From: SFDP01 sp051891855
GTDB lineage: Bacteria; Bacillota; Clostridia; Lachnospirales; Lachnospiraceae
Assembly: GCA_051891855.1 (NCBI GenBank)
Contig: JBJFFP010000001.1
Coordinates: 1-64,000 of the forward strand
Length of the DNA stretch: 64,000 bases
Direction of reading: 5' to 3'
Shown: in pieces, positions 47,180 to 56,082 of the stretch
How the letters are laid out: every line of letters starts with the position of its first letter
How positions within the stretch are numbered: the stretch's first letter is position 1
Notes under the pieces: generated by a model
What the model was told of the DNA's origin: nothing
Database searches by the model: none
The model's input: the letters and a program-made list of their open reading frames with translations, nothing else
Position numbers and translations under genes: made by a program

Positions 47180-47986
47180 ATGAAAAAAATGGAAGCTCAG
47201 TTAAGAAAAGAAATGAAGGAATTAGAGAGTATAATCAACAGGTCTAAAAAGGCACTTCAAAATGTACCTGAAGGATATTTGCGAATAGCCAAAAAAGAAA
47301 GAGGGGTGGAATACTACTACAAAGACGAAAATAACGACAGAGGAAAAAATGGCAGATACATAAAGAAAAAAGAAATGAAGTTGGCAGAAAGGATTGCCCA
47401 GAGAGACTATGATACAGGAATTTTATCTAATGCGGAAGAAAGAAAAAGAGCAATAAAAAGCTTTTTGGAAAAATATGAAAGGACAGATTTAAAAAAGGTA
47501 TATCAAAAAATAAGTCCTCATAGAAGAGAACTCATTAGCCCGGTGATTCTTCCTGAGGAGGAATATATTAAGGCATGGCAGGAGGTAAAATATAATAGTA
47601 AAGGATACAATGAGGATACTCCTGAAATCATTACAGAAAGAGGAGAAAGAGTAAGGTCAAAATCTGAAAAAATTATTGCCGATAAACTAAATTTGATGGG
47701 AGTTCCCTACCGATACGAATATCCTCTTCTATTGGGAAATCAGCTTAAGGTATACCCGGATTTTACTATTCTGAATATAGCTACTAAGGAAGAAGTATAC
47801 CTAGAGCATTTTGGTATGATGGATGATAGAGAATATGTGGAGAGTGCGGTTCATAAGCTTAATACATATGGGAAAAATGGGATTTTTCCGGGAGTCAATC
47901 TGTTCATCACTTATGAAACCAGTAAAAATCCATTAAATATAAAAGCTCTGGATGAACTGATAAAAAAGAGATTTTGTGCAGAGTAA
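47180..47986 (+). CDS. Uncharacterised protein with a PD-(D/E)XK nuclease-like C-terminus
   Basis: A 268-residue, Lys/Glu-rich protein. The N-terminal half (residues 1-150) is helical and basic, with a coiled-coil-like start. The C-terminal half has the order of a PD-(D/E)XK-type fold: helix Glu163 in RSKSEKIIA, then YPDFTI with Asp194, then VYLEHFG with Glu209-His210 where a typical motif has E-x-K. ATG 47180 follows GGAGGA by 8 bases; an earlier ATG has none. Codon use is more AT-rich than that of neighbours, which suggests acquired DNA. It lies directly after the structured repeats. Similar stand-alone proteins occur in Firmicutes, but I know no function. Confidence 0.68.
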   Translation: MKKMEAQLRKEMKELESIINRSKKALQNVPEGYLRIAKKERGVEYYYKDENNDRGKNGRYIKKKEMKLAERIAQRDYDTGILSNAEERKRAIKSFLEKYERTDLKKVYQKISPHRRELISPVILPEEEYIKAWQEVKYNSKGYNEDTPEIITERGERVRSKSEKIIADKLNLMGVPYRYEYPLLLGNQLKVYPDFTILNIATKEEVYLEHFGMMDDREYVESAVHKLNTYGKNGIFPGVNLFITYETSKNPLNIKALDELIKKRFCAE

Positions 47987-48114
47987 AGCTGGATAAAGAA
48001 AAGGTGAGCCTTTCTTTTAGTAATAAAAACTGCAATAATATTACCGAGTAAGAAGCCAACTGTGGACAAGACTTTAGTTTTGTAATAAAATATAGTACGA
48101 ATTTATATAAAAAT

Positions 48115-48618
48115 ATGGCGGATAAAATAATAAGATATTCGATACCATTCATCATTGCTTTTTGTATTGAAGAAATACCTGTTTTTCTTTATGGTAAAAA
48201 AGCACTGTCATTGGATATTGTTTTCTCTCTACTCTTAACTTTTTTGCAGGGAGGAAGTGGCCCGGGCAGCTATTACTATCCAATTATGATACAATTTGTA
48301 TTCCTGTTTCCTATCATCTTTTTTATCCTTAAAAAGTATAAATTTAAGGGTGTTGTTATTTGTGGAATTGTTAATGCAGTTTATGAATTGCTGAAGCGAG
48401 CATATGGAATGAACGAGGGCTATTATCGTCTTTTACTCTTCTGATATATTTTGCTAATTGCAATAGGCTGCTATCTTACAAGTGATGATTTTCGTATAAA
48501 TATTAAAGCGGCTTTTCTTTCTTGTTTGATAGGGATTAGCTTTATAATAGGATAGGCATATTTTGGATATGAGCCTAAGATAATCATTTATTGGACAAAA
48601 ACTTCTTTTATAGCCTGA
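48115..48618 (+). pseudogene. Remnant of an acyltransferase-3 family membrane protein
   Basis: The frame from 48115 reads as the middle of an OafA/acyltransferase-3 membrane protein, with the telling motif GGSGPGSYYYPIMIQFVFLFP. It is broken by in-frame stops at 48442 (TGA), 48553 (TAG) and 48616 (TGA), yet still reads as membrane-protein sequence past the first two. The N-terminal part with the catalytic His region is missing. The gene is AT-rich like its left neighbour. It would once have O-acetylated a cell-surface sugar. It shows no repair by frameshift and looks long dead. Confidence 0.72.
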
Positions 48619-48690
48619 CCCTATGACAGAATAAAGAGGATAGTTGCCTCCTACCCTTAACCGTAAATAAGAAAGGTATCATAGAGAAAA

Positions 48691-49392
48691 ATGAGCAAAA
48701 TCAAAGTAATTTTATGGGATATAGATGGAACTCTGCTGAATTTTGAGGAGGCAGAAAAATATGCGATTGAAAAGTGCTTCTTCGTTTTTGGCCTGGGAGA
48801 ATGCACAGACAGTATGCTTGCCGCCTACAGTAAAATCAATCGCAGATACTGGCAGCGCCTGGAGCGGGGAGAAATCAGCAAGCAGCAGGTACTGGAGGGG
48901 CGGTTTCGGGAATTTTTTGCGGAATATGGAATAGATACTTCAGTGGCCTGTGCATTTAATGAAGAATACCAGAAGCGTTTGGGAGATACGGTGGTTTTCT
49001 ATCCAAACGGCTTGGAAACGGTACAGGCGTGCAGGGGAAAAATCCTTCAGTATGCGGTGACCAACGGTACTAGGGCGGCCCAGGAAAGAAAACTGGAAAA
49101 TTCTGGACTTAATCGCCTTTTAGACGGCGTTTTTATTTCAGATATTATCGGTATTGAGAAGCCTATGAAGGGATTTTTTGAACAGGTCTTTAATGCCATA
49201 GGAGACTACAGCGGTTCGGAGGTTATGATTGTGGGAGATTCCCTTACCAGTGATATTCAGGGCGGAAACAATGCAGGTATCCTAACCTGTTGGTTTAACC
49301 CGGAAAAAAAGGAGAATAGTTCTTCCCTCAGAATCGACTATGAAATACAGGATTTGGGACAGGTGTTGGAGATTTTACACAAATCAGAATGA
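48691..49392 (+). CDS. HAD-family hydrolase, YjjG-type nucleotidase
   Basis: A 233-residue HAD phosphatase of the YjjG/YfnB group, thought to hydrolyse pyrimidine nucleoside monophosphates, including non-canonical ones. Motif I is DIDGTLL (residues 10-16), with the usual two Asp. Motif II is the Thr in AVTNGT, motif III includes the Lys in IGIEKPMKGFF and motif IV is GDSLTSDIQGG. The cap inserted after motif I is helical (C1 type). The ribosome binding site is weak. It stands alone between the dead acyltransferase and tRNA-Ala. Confidence 0.85.
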   Translation: MSKIKVILWDIDGTLLNFEEAEKYAIEKCFFVFGLGECTDSMLAAYSKINRRYWQRLERGEISKQQVLEGRFREFFAEYGIDTSVACAFNEEYQKRLGDTVVFYPNGLETVQACRGKILQYAVTNGTRAAQERKLENSGLNRLLDGVFISDIIGIEKPMKGFFEQVFNAIGDYSGSEVMIVGDSLTSDIQGGNNAGILTCWFNPEKKENSSSLRIDYEIQDLGQVLEILHKSE

Positions 49393-49428
49393 GGAAAATA
49401 GAATTTGGAGAATTGATACCTTATCGTC

Positions 49429-49457
49429 TTGACTTATCCTCCAGGCTATGCCATAAT
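49429..49457 (+). promoter_or_regulatory. Promoter of tRNA-Ala
   Basis: TTGACT (49429-49434), 17 bases and CATAAT (49452-49457), 18 bases before the tRNA 5' end. Confidence 0.7.
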
Positions 49458-49475
49458 ACATACATTAACGAAGAA

Positions 49476-49548
<73 letters not shown>

Positions 49549-49559
49549 CTCAATCAATG

Positions 49560-49599
49560 AATCCGAAGCTTTATCCGTCAGGAAAAGGGTTCGGATTTT
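49560..49599 (+). terminator. Terminator after tRNA-Ala
   Basis: The stem AATCCGAA (49560-49567) / TTCGGATT (49590-49597) with a large loop and a short T-run, 11 bases after the tRNA. Confidence 0.65.
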
Positions 49600-49653
49600 G
49601 TGTGTTAAGGAGGGAATGATAGTGGAATTGCAAGAGGGGAGAAAGGGTTTGCA

Positions 49654-51009
49654 GTGAAAAGGAAATTTGCATATTCGACAACACATATTATCCTGTTAAG
49701 CTTTTTTATCGCCATATTGGCAGGAAGCATCCTACTTGCCCTGCCGGTCAGTTCAGCCGGTGCAGAAGCAGTTCCCTACATTGATGCCTTATTTACCGCA
49801 GCAACCTCAGTGTGTGTAACGGGGCTGGTTACCCTTCCCACAGTTTCCACATGGAGCTTTTTCGGACAGCTGGTTATCCTGGTTTTAATCCAGATTGGCG
49901 GATTGGGTATAGTGACGATCATGTCAGGCCTTATGATCAGTCTGCACCGAAGAATAGGACTTAAAGACAGAATGCTGATTCAGGATGCCTTTAATCTGAA
50001 TACACTGTCAGGAATGGTAAAATTCATTAAAAAAGTCCTTGTGGGAACCATTGTGGTAGAAGGGATAGGAGCACTGCTGTGCATGGCCGTATTCGTACCG
50101 GAGCATGGTATACGGGGAGTGTGGATATCCATTTTTCACTCCATATCTGCCTTTTGCAATGCGGGAATAGATATTCTGTCAGAAAACAGCCTGGGGGACT
50201 ATGTCCTAAATCCTATAATCAATGGGGTAACGGCTCTGCTGATTATTCTTGGAGGAGTCGGCTATATTGTCTGGTGGGATATGATAAGAGTGATGAAAAA
50301 AGCAAGAAGCCAGAAGCTGGGCTGCCTTCGTCAGCTGACCCTTCACAGTAAGATTGCCCTGGGGGTGACCGGTATCCTTATTTTTGCAGGAGCGGCAGCC
50401 TTCTTCCTGTTTGAATTTGATAATCCCCTTACCATAAAAGAATATTCGTTATTGGATAAGCTTCAGGTTTCCCTATTTCAGTCGGTAACCACCAGGACTG
50501 CAGGCTTTGCAACCATCCCGCAGCAGAATCTTACCAATGCCTCTGCCATTGTCTCCCTGCTGCTGATGTTTATCGGCGGATCGCCGGTAGGGACAGCGGG
50601 AGGAATAAAGACGGTTACCATTGCAGTACTGTTTTTTTCCGCGTTCAGTACAATCAGGAATAAGACAGAGGTGGTTCTTTTTCACAGAGCTATTTCCAGA
50701 CAGGCGGTCAGCAAGGCGGTTGCTGTCATCAGTATGTCCTTTATGATTCTGTTCGTTTCAACGGTTCTTCTGGCGGCGGTGACCGATGCAGACGCACTGG
50801 ATATTGTCTATGAAACAGTAAGCGCAACAGCAACGGTGGGGCTCACCAGGAATCTGACACCGATATTAAACCTGTGGGGCAAACTGATTATCATCGTAAC
50901 CATGTATTTGGGAAGAGTTGGCCCTATTTCACTTGTCATAGCCTTCAATACCAAAAAAGAAATGAAAACCGTGATTAAATATCCCACGGAGAAAATCAGC
51001 ATTGGATAA
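49654..51009 (+). CDS. ktrB: Potassium uptake channel subunit (TrkH/KtrB)
   Basis: A 451-residue membrane protein of the Trk/Ktr family with four pore-loop repeats carrying the selectivity glycines: SVCVTGLVT, SAFCNAGID, TTRTAGFAT and TATVGLTRN. It conducts K+ (often Na+-coupled) and is gated by the cytoplasmic partner encoded 24 bases downstream. The start is GTG after GGGAGAAAGGG. Length and lack of an N-terminal TrkH extension fit KtrB better than proteobacterial TrkH. Confidence 0.92.
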   Translation: MKRKFAYSTTHIILLSFFIAILAGSILLALPVSSAGAEAVPYIDALFTAATSVCVTGLVTLPTVSTWSFFGQLVILVLIQIGGLGIVTIMSGLMISLHRRIGLKDRMLIQDAFNLNTLSGMVKFIKKVLVGTIVVEGIGALLCMAVFVPEHGIRGVWISIFHSISAFCNAGIDILSENSLGDYVLNPIINGVTALLIILGGVGYIVWWDMIRVMKKARSQKLGCLRQLTLHSKIALGVTGILIFAGAAAFFLFEFDNPLTIKEYSLLDKLQVSLFQSVTTRTAGFATIPQQNLTNASAIVSLLLMFIGGSPVGTAGGIKTVTIAVLFFSAFSTIRNKTEVVLFHRAISRQAVSKAVAVISMSFMILFVSTVLLAAVTDADALDIVYETVSATATVGLTRNLTPILNLWGKLIIIVTMYLGRVGPISLVIAFNTKKEMKTVIKYPTEKISIG

Positions 51010-51033
51010 TCCGGGGAAAGGAGATTGGATAAG

Positions 51034-51684
51034 ATGAGCATAAGTCGATCATATGCAGTGTTCGGGCTTGGACGATATGGAAGAGCCGTGGCAAAAGAGC
51101 TTGAGGACAATGGGGCGGAGGTACTGGCAGTTGATATTGATGAGAATATAGTCAATGATGCCATTACGGAAATTTCCTATTGTAAGTGTGCTGATGTAAC
51201 AGAGCCGGAAGTGATTAAGCAGCTGGGTATTGCCAATATTGATATTGTGATTATTGCTATGGCAAACAACCTGGAAGCAAGCGTTATGGCCACCATGCTG
51301 TGTAAGGAAATAGGAGTAAAAACGGTTATTGCCAAATGTGCCAATGACATGAACTGTAAGATTTTAAATAAAGTGGGCGCTGACCGGGTGGTGTTCCCGG
51401 AAAGCGAATCAGGTGTCCGACTGGCGAAAAATCTTTTAAGCTCTGGCTTTGTTGACCTTGTTGAACTTTCCAGAGATGTTTCCCTGATTGAGCTTGAGGT
51501 CAAGCCGGAATGGGAAGGCAGGAGTCTGTTGGAATTAAATCTCAGGAAAAAATACTCTGTTAACGTGGTGGCTGTGATTCAGGATAAAAACGTCTGCATC
51601 AATATTGACCCGGGGAAGCCGCTGGAAAAATCAATGAAACTGATTGTAATTGGAAATACCTCCGGCTTGAACAAAGTAAACTGA
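51034..51684 (+). CDS. ktrA: Potassium uptake regulatory subunit (TrkA/KtrA, RCK domain)
   Basis: A 216-residue cytoplasmic gating protein with an N-terminal Rossmann fold RCK_N (FGLGRYGRAVAKELEDNG, then Asp in VLAVDIDE binding the nucleotide ribose) and a C-terminal RCK_C domain (from about residue 135). It binds ATP/ADP or NAD(H) as an octameric ring under the channel. ATG 51034 follows AAAGGAG; the TTG 3 codons earlier is not needed. It forms an operon with ktrB. Confidence 0.92.
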   Translation: MSISRSYAVFGLGRYGRAVAKELEDNGAEVLAVDIDENIVNDAITEISYCKCADVTEPEVIKQLGIANIDIVIIAMANNLEASVMATMLCKEIGVKTVIAKCANDMNCKILNKVGADRVVFPESESGVRLAKNLLSSGFVDLVELSRDVSLIELEVKPEWEGRSLLELNLRKKYSVNVVAVIQDKNVCINIDPGKPLEKSMKLIVIGNTSGLNKVN

Positions 51685-51718
51685 AAAGCAGAGCCGGAGA
51701 AATAAGAAGGGAAAAACC

Positions 51719-52696
51719 ATGCAGGGACTTTTGCAGGACATTAAGAATCAGGACTTCAGGCAGATTTACCTGCTTTACGGAGAAGAAGCCTATCTGCGTA
51801 AGCAGTACAGAGACCGTCTCCGCCAGGCTCTGGTGGAAGAGGGAGATACCATGAATATTCACTGTTTTGAAGGGAAGGACACTTCGGTGAGTGAGGTGAT
51901 TGATTTGGCAGAGACCCTTCCGTTTTTCGCTACCAGGCGAGTGATTGTAGTGGAAAATTCCGGCTGGCTTTCTAAAGGGGGCGAAGCTTTGGCGGATTAT
52001 CTTCCGGGACTTGCGGAAACCACCTTTCTGATTCTGGTGGAAGCACAGGTTGATAAGCGAACCAGACTCTACAAGGAAATCAAGAAGCTGGGAAGAATTA
52101 CGGAATTTGTTCCCCAGAATGAGGAAACCCTGAAACGTTGGATTTTGGGGATGATAAAAAAAGATAATAAGCAGATTACAGGGGCAGCTCTCCAACATCT
52201 TATGAATAAAATCGGAACGGAAATGGAACAGATTAAAAATGAAATGGAGAAGCTTCTCTGCTATACCCTGAAAAAGGACGAAATAACCATTGAGGATATA
52301 GAAGCTGTCTGTACTAAGCGGATACAGAATCAGATTTTTGATCTGGTGGAGGCTATAGGAAAAAAGGAGCAGAAGCGTGCATTGGGACTGTATGAGGATT
52401 TGCTGACACTGAAGGAGCCGCCCATGAGAATCCTTGCCCTAATCGGAAGACAGTTTAATTACCTTTTACAGATAAAGGAATTAAAGCGAAAGGGCTATTC
52501 TCAGGCAGTGATGGCGACAAAAACCGGCCTTCACAGTTTTGTGGTGGGAAAATATGAGCGTCAGGCCTCGCAGTTTAAGGCAGAAGAACTGCGTCGGGCT
52601 CTGGAAGCCTGTGTGGAAGCCGATGAGGCAGTAAAACAGGGACAGATGTCGGACCGCATGAGCGTAGAGCTGCTTTTGGTGCAATACAGTGACTAG
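51719..52696 (+). CDS. holA: DNA polymerase III subunit delta
   Basis: A 325-residue clamp-loader subunit that opens the sliding clamp at replication. The N-terminal YLLYGEEAYLRKQYRDRL, the AETLPFFATRRVIVVENS segment with clamp-binding residues, and the C-terminal helical collar (MRILALIGRQFNYLLQIKEL ... LELLLVQ-like end) match HolA. GAAGGGA precedes the ATG. It is followed by an unrelated DJ-1 gene, and the usual neighbours rpsT or comEC are not adjacent; comEC is 5 kb upstream. Confidence 0.9.
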   Translation: MQGLLQDIKNQDFRQIYLLYGEEAYLRKQYRDRLRQALVEEGDTMNIHCFEGKDTSVSEVIDLAETLPFFATRRVIVVENSGWLSKGGEALADYLPGLAETTFLILVEAQVDKRTRLYKEIKKLGRITEFVPQNEETLKRWILGMIKKDNKQITGAALQHLMNKIGTEMEQIKNEMEKLLCYTLKKDEITIEDIEAVCTKRIQNQIFDLVEAIGKKEQKRALGLYEDLLTLKEPPMRILALIGRQFNYLLQIKELKRKGYSQAVMATKTGLHSFVVGKYERQASQFKAEELRRALEACVEADEAVKQGQMSDRMSVELLLVQYSD

Positions 52697-52753
52697 TATG
52701 GGAATGAGTGTTCCTGCAGGGAAAAGGCTTAAAACGGCAGAAGGAGGAAAAGT

Positions 52754-53302
52754 ATGGCAGTAGGTGTATTTTTGGCAGAAGGATTTGAGGAAATTGAGGC
52801 ATTGACCGTAGTGGATTTACTGCGAAGGGCCGGGATTGAAACAAGAATGGTATCGGTTACGTCCCATAAGCAGGTAACCGGTTCGCACCAGATTCCGGTG
52901 GTGACGGATACTTTACTGGAGGAGGTTGACTTTGGACAGATGGAGATGATCGTACTGCCTGGAGGAATGCCGGGTACTTTGGGGTTGGAGGCATGTAAGC
53001 CCTTGATAGAGCAGGTAAAAAGCTTTCATGCTATGGGAAAGCCTATAGCGGCAATTTGTGCAGCACCCACTATTTTGGGCCGTTTGGGACTTCTGGAAGG
53101 CCGGGTAGCCTGTTGCTATCCCGGAATGGAGAAAGAGCTGACGGGGGCTCAGGTTACCCAAGCTGCAGTGGCAAAGGAAGATAACCTCATTACCAGCCGG
53201 GGCATGGGAACTGCCATCGATTTTTCCCTTTCGATTATTGAACAGTTTAAGGGAAGTCAGGCGGCAGGGGAAATGGCAGAAAAAATTGTGTATTTGCGGT
53301 AA
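52754..53302 (+). CDS. DJ-1/PfpI family protein
   Basis: A 182-residue DJ-1/ThiJ protein with the nucleophile elbow at Cys102 (AAICAAPTILG), the partner Glu near residue 15 (FEEIEAL) and the LPGGMPGTLGL loop. Members of this small single-domain group act as glyoxalase III / protein deglycase or as stress proteins. AAGGAGG precedes the ATG. It has its own strong terminator downstream. No regulator is nearby. Confidence 0.88.
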   Translation: MAVGVFLAEGFEEIEALTVVDLLRRAGIETRMVSVTSHKQVTGSHQIPVVTDTLLEEVDFGQMEMIVLPGGMPGTLGLEACKPLIEQVKSFHAMGKPIAAICAAPTILGRLGLLEGRVACCYPGMEKELTGAQVTQAAVAKEDNLITSRGMGTAIDFSLSIIEQFKGSQAAGEMAEKIVYLR

Positions 53303-53339
53303 AACAGAACTGATTTTTGGAGAAAAGACCGGGATAAAA

Positions 53340-53374
53340 AAGGGACTGTCACATGCTGTGACAGCCCTTTTTGT
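53340..53374 (+). terminator. Terminator after the DJ-1 gene
   Basis: The stem AGGGACTGTCAC / GTGACAGCCCT around ATGCT (one bulge), flanked by A and T runs, lies 38 bases after the stop. The symmetric flanks also serve the convergent SASP gene. Confidence 0.85.
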
Positions 53375-53408
53375 TTCGCTAATCGGTTCTCTTTACCTGA
53401 AGAGAAGC

Positions 53409-53603
53409 TTATTTCATCTGCTCTTCCTGTCTCTTAATCATACGTCTAACCATTTCACCACCGATAGAACCGGCTTCCTTACTGGTCAGGTCACCATTGT
53501 AGCCTTCCTTTAAGTTGATACCAAGCTCGGATGCAACCTCAGTTTTGAAACGATCCATAGCAGCCTTAGCTTCAGGTACTTCCATAGAATTACTCTTAGT
53601 CAT
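53409..53603 (-). CDS. sasP: Alpha/beta-type small acid-soluble spore protein
   Basis: A 64-residue DNA-binding protein that coats spore DNA and protects it from UV. The germination-protease site TEVASE (residues 21-26) and the two conserved blocks SELGI and GDLTSKEAGSIGGEMVRRMI are hallmark features. ATG 53603 follows GGAGG by 8 bases; the frame extends 5 codons further without a site. Expression is expected only in the forespore (sigma-G), though I could not define that promoter. Its presence shows that the organism can sporulate or descends from spore formers. Confidence 0.95.
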   Translation of the reverse strand: MTKSNSMEVPEAKAAMDRFKTEVASELGINLKEGYNGDLTSKEAGSIGGEMVRRMIKRQEEQMK

Positions 53604-53930
53604 TTTGCTTACCTCCATTTTGTTGGTTTTGTTCTTGTTAATTTATTGTCAGAAGATAAGTGACCGAGGAAAGCACTTATCTCCCATTAGGATATATTGG
53701 CTTTCTTCATCGCTTATCTTGGTATTATTGTGTGCAGATTCTTTTTTGTTATGTTGGAAATTTTTGACTGATAAATAATTGATAATCGAAAGCCTGTATT
53801 TACTGAAAAAAACACTGGTAATCAAACTTTTCCTGTGGTATAATTGTCAAGCGATTATGGGCAAAAACGGGTGCTCATAAATATTTTTTGAAAAAAGATA
53901 GTAGAAGCTTTTAAGGAGGAAATAGATAAG
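53604..53930. other. Divergent control region of SASP and trigger factor
   Basis: About 330 bases without a gene. A perfect 9-bp inverted repeat, AGATAAGTG (53654-53662) / CACTTATCT (53674-53682), lies in the SASP leader. A TATAAT at 53839-53844 with a weak -35 is the likely trigger-factor promoter. Nothing else is clear. Confidence 0.5.
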
Positions 53931-55271
53931 ATGAGCTTACAGGTAGAAAAATTAGAGAACAACATGGCCAAGTTAACGGTGGAGGTTTCTGCGGAAGAAC
54001 TGGAGAAAGCAATTAATCAGGTGTTTCAGAAACAGAAGAAAAACATCAATATTCCCGGTTTCAGAAAGGGAAAGGTTCCCCGTCAGATAGTGGAGAAGAT
54101 GTACGGTAAGGAAGTCTTTTATGAGGATGCGGCAAATGAACTGATTCCTACGGCATATGAAAAAGCATACGACGAGTGCGAAGAGGAAATTGTTTCTTCT
54201 CCCCGAATCACCATCCTGCAGTTGGAAGCCGGAAAGCCCTTTATCTTTTCAGCAGAGGTTGCCTTAAAGCCTGAGGTTGAATTGGGACAGTATAAGGGAG
54301 TAAAGGTAGATAAGGTAGAGGTTTCTGTTTCCGACGAAGAAGTGGATGCAGAAGTTTCCAAAGAAAGAGACCGCAATGCAAGAACCGTTTCCGTAACCGA
54401 CAGGGCAGTTAAGGATGGAGATCAGACCGTTATCGATTTTGAAGGCTTTCAGGATGGTGTGGCTTTTGAAGGTGGAAAGGGAGAGAATTATCCTCTCACC
54501 ATCGGCTCCGGTACCTTTATTCCGGGCTTTGAGGAACAGCTGATTGGTAAGAATATCGGTGAACAGGTGGAGGTAAATGTTACTTTCCCCGAGAATTATC
54601 AGGCTGAGAATCTGGCAGGAAAGCCTGCGGTATTTAAAGTGGAAATTAAGGAAATTAAAGAAAAGCAGCTTCCTGAACTGGATGATGAGTTTGCGGCAGA
54701 GGTTTCCGAATTTGATACCCTGGCTGAATATAAGGATGATGTACGTAAAAAGCTTTTGGAGAAAAAAGAAAAGGAAGCCCGTACAGCTAAGGAAAATACG
54801 GTTATTGAGGCAATCATTGCCGATGCAAAGATGGATATTCCCGAGGCCATGATTGAAACCCAGCAGAGACAGCTGGTGGATGATTTCACCCAGAGATTAC
54901 GGGCTCAGGGCTTAAGCACTGAGCAGTATTTCCAGTTTACCGGACTGGATCATGGTAAGCTGATGGAACAGGTTAAACCCCAGGCTGAGCAGAGGATTAA
55001 ATCCCGTCTGGTTCTGGAGGCCATCGTTAAGGCAGAGAATATTACAGCGGATGAAGCTGATTTTGAAAAGGAAATTGCAGCCATGGCAGAGACCTATCAT
55101 ATGGAAGCGGATAAGGTCAAGGAAATGCTGGGAGAAGGCGGCAGAGAGCAGATGATGGAGGACATCGCAGTGAATAAAGCGGTGGAATTTGTTGTGGATA
55201 ATGCAAAGGAAACTAAGGCTAGGGCAAAAAAGGCTGCCAAAGAGAAGAAGGATGAGAAGACCGAGGAGTAA
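53931..55271 (+). CDS. tig: Trigger factor, ribosome-associated chaperone
   Basis: A 446-residue chaperone that meets nascent chains at the ribosome exit. The N-terminal ribosome-binding domain carries the signature GFRKGKVPRQIVE near residue 44. The FKBP-type prolyl isomerase domain follows (about residues 150-240, AVKDGDQTVIDFEGFQDG), then the long helical C-terminal cradle. AAGGAGG stands before the ATG. The C-terminus ends in a Lys/Glu-rich tail. It starts the tig-clpP-clpX-lon series. Confidence 0.95.
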   Translation: MSLQVEKLENNMAKLTVEVSAEELEKAINQVFQKQKKNINIPGFRKGKVPRQIVEKMYGKEVFYEDAANELIPTAYEKAYDECEEEIVSSPRITILQLEAGKPFIFSAEVALKPEVELGQYKGVKVDKVEVSVSDEEVDAEVSKERDRNARTVSVTDRAVKDGDQTVIDFEGFQDGVAFEGGKGENYPLTIGSGTFIPGFEEQLIGKNIGEQVEVNVTFPENYQAENLAGKPAVFKVEIKEIKEKQLPELDDEFAAEVSEFDTLAEYKDDVRKKLLEKKEKEARTAKENTVIEAIIADAKMDIPEAMIETQQRQLVDDFTQRLRAQGLSTEQYFQFTGLDHGKLMEQVKPQAEQRIKSRLVLEAIVKAENITADEADFEKEIAAMAETYHMEADKVKEMLGEGGREQMMEDIAVNKAVEFVVDNAKETKARAKKAAKEKKDEKTEE

Positions 55272-55446
55272 TACGAAAGAATTAAATTTCTCTTAAATCG
55301 CAAAAATAGATTGCAAATTAAAGAGAATAAGACTACAGTAATAAGGGGCTGTCCTGGTGGTAGCCCCATATACTTTATATGTGGAAAGGTTTCAGGAAAC
55401 GTCGGCAGATAATACCGGCGCTCCGACTTGGAAATGGAGGATAGAA

Positions 55447-56049
55447 TTGAGTTTAGTACCTTATGTCATTGAACAGACCAGTAGAGGAGAGCGCTCCTAT
55501 GATATTTATTCCAGACTATTAAAGGAAAGAATTATTTTTCTGGGAGAAGAGGTAACGGATGTAACCGCTTCTCTGGTGGTGGCTCAGCTTCTGTTTTTGG
55601 AGGCAGAGGACCCGGAGAAGGATATTCACCTGTATATTAACAGCCCGGGAGGATCTGTAACAGCAGGAATGGCTATCTATGATACCATGAATTTTATTAA
55701 ATGTGATGTTTCTACCGTATGTATCGGTATGGCAGCCAGTATGGGGGCTTTTCTGCTTGCAGGAGGTGCAAAGGGTAAGCGTTATGCCCTGCCCAATGCG
55801 GAAATTATGATTCATCAGCCCTTAGGTGGTGCACAGGGACAGGCAACAGAGATTGAGATTGCGGCAAAGCATATTTTAAAAACGAAGGAAAAGCTGAATC
55901 GCATTTTGTCCGAAAATACCGGAAAGGCTTATGAGATCGTAGCGGCAGATACGGAAAGAGATAACTGGAAAAGTGCTGAGGAGGCAAAGGAATATGGATT
56001 AATTGATGCTATCTTTACTTCCCACAGCGATATTACGGAAGGAAAATAA
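55447..56049 (+). CDS. clpP: ATP-dependent Clp protease proteolytic subunit
   Basis: A 200-residue serine protease forming the 14-mer chamber of ClpXP. The catalytic triad is Ser98 (GMAASMG), His123 (IMIHQP) and Asp172. The frame is open further upstream, but the normal ClpP N-terminus SLVPYVIEQTSRGERSYDIYSR begins at TTG 55447, preceded by GGAGG at 8 bases. A plain ATG search would miss this start. The clpX gene begins 33 bases after the stop. Confidence 0.94.
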   Translation: MSLVPYVIEQTSRGERSYDIYSRLLKERIIFLGEEVTDVTASLVVAQLLFLEAEDPEKDIHLYINSPGGSVTAGMAIYDTMNFIKCDVSTVCIGMAASMGAFLLAGGAKGKRYALPNAEIMIHQPLGGAQGQATEIEIAAKHILKTKEKLNRILSENTGKAYEIVAADTERDNWKSAEEAKEYGLIDAIFTSHSDITEGK

Positions 56050-56082
56050 AAGGCTGTTTGGACAGCGAAAGTGAGAAAAGTT

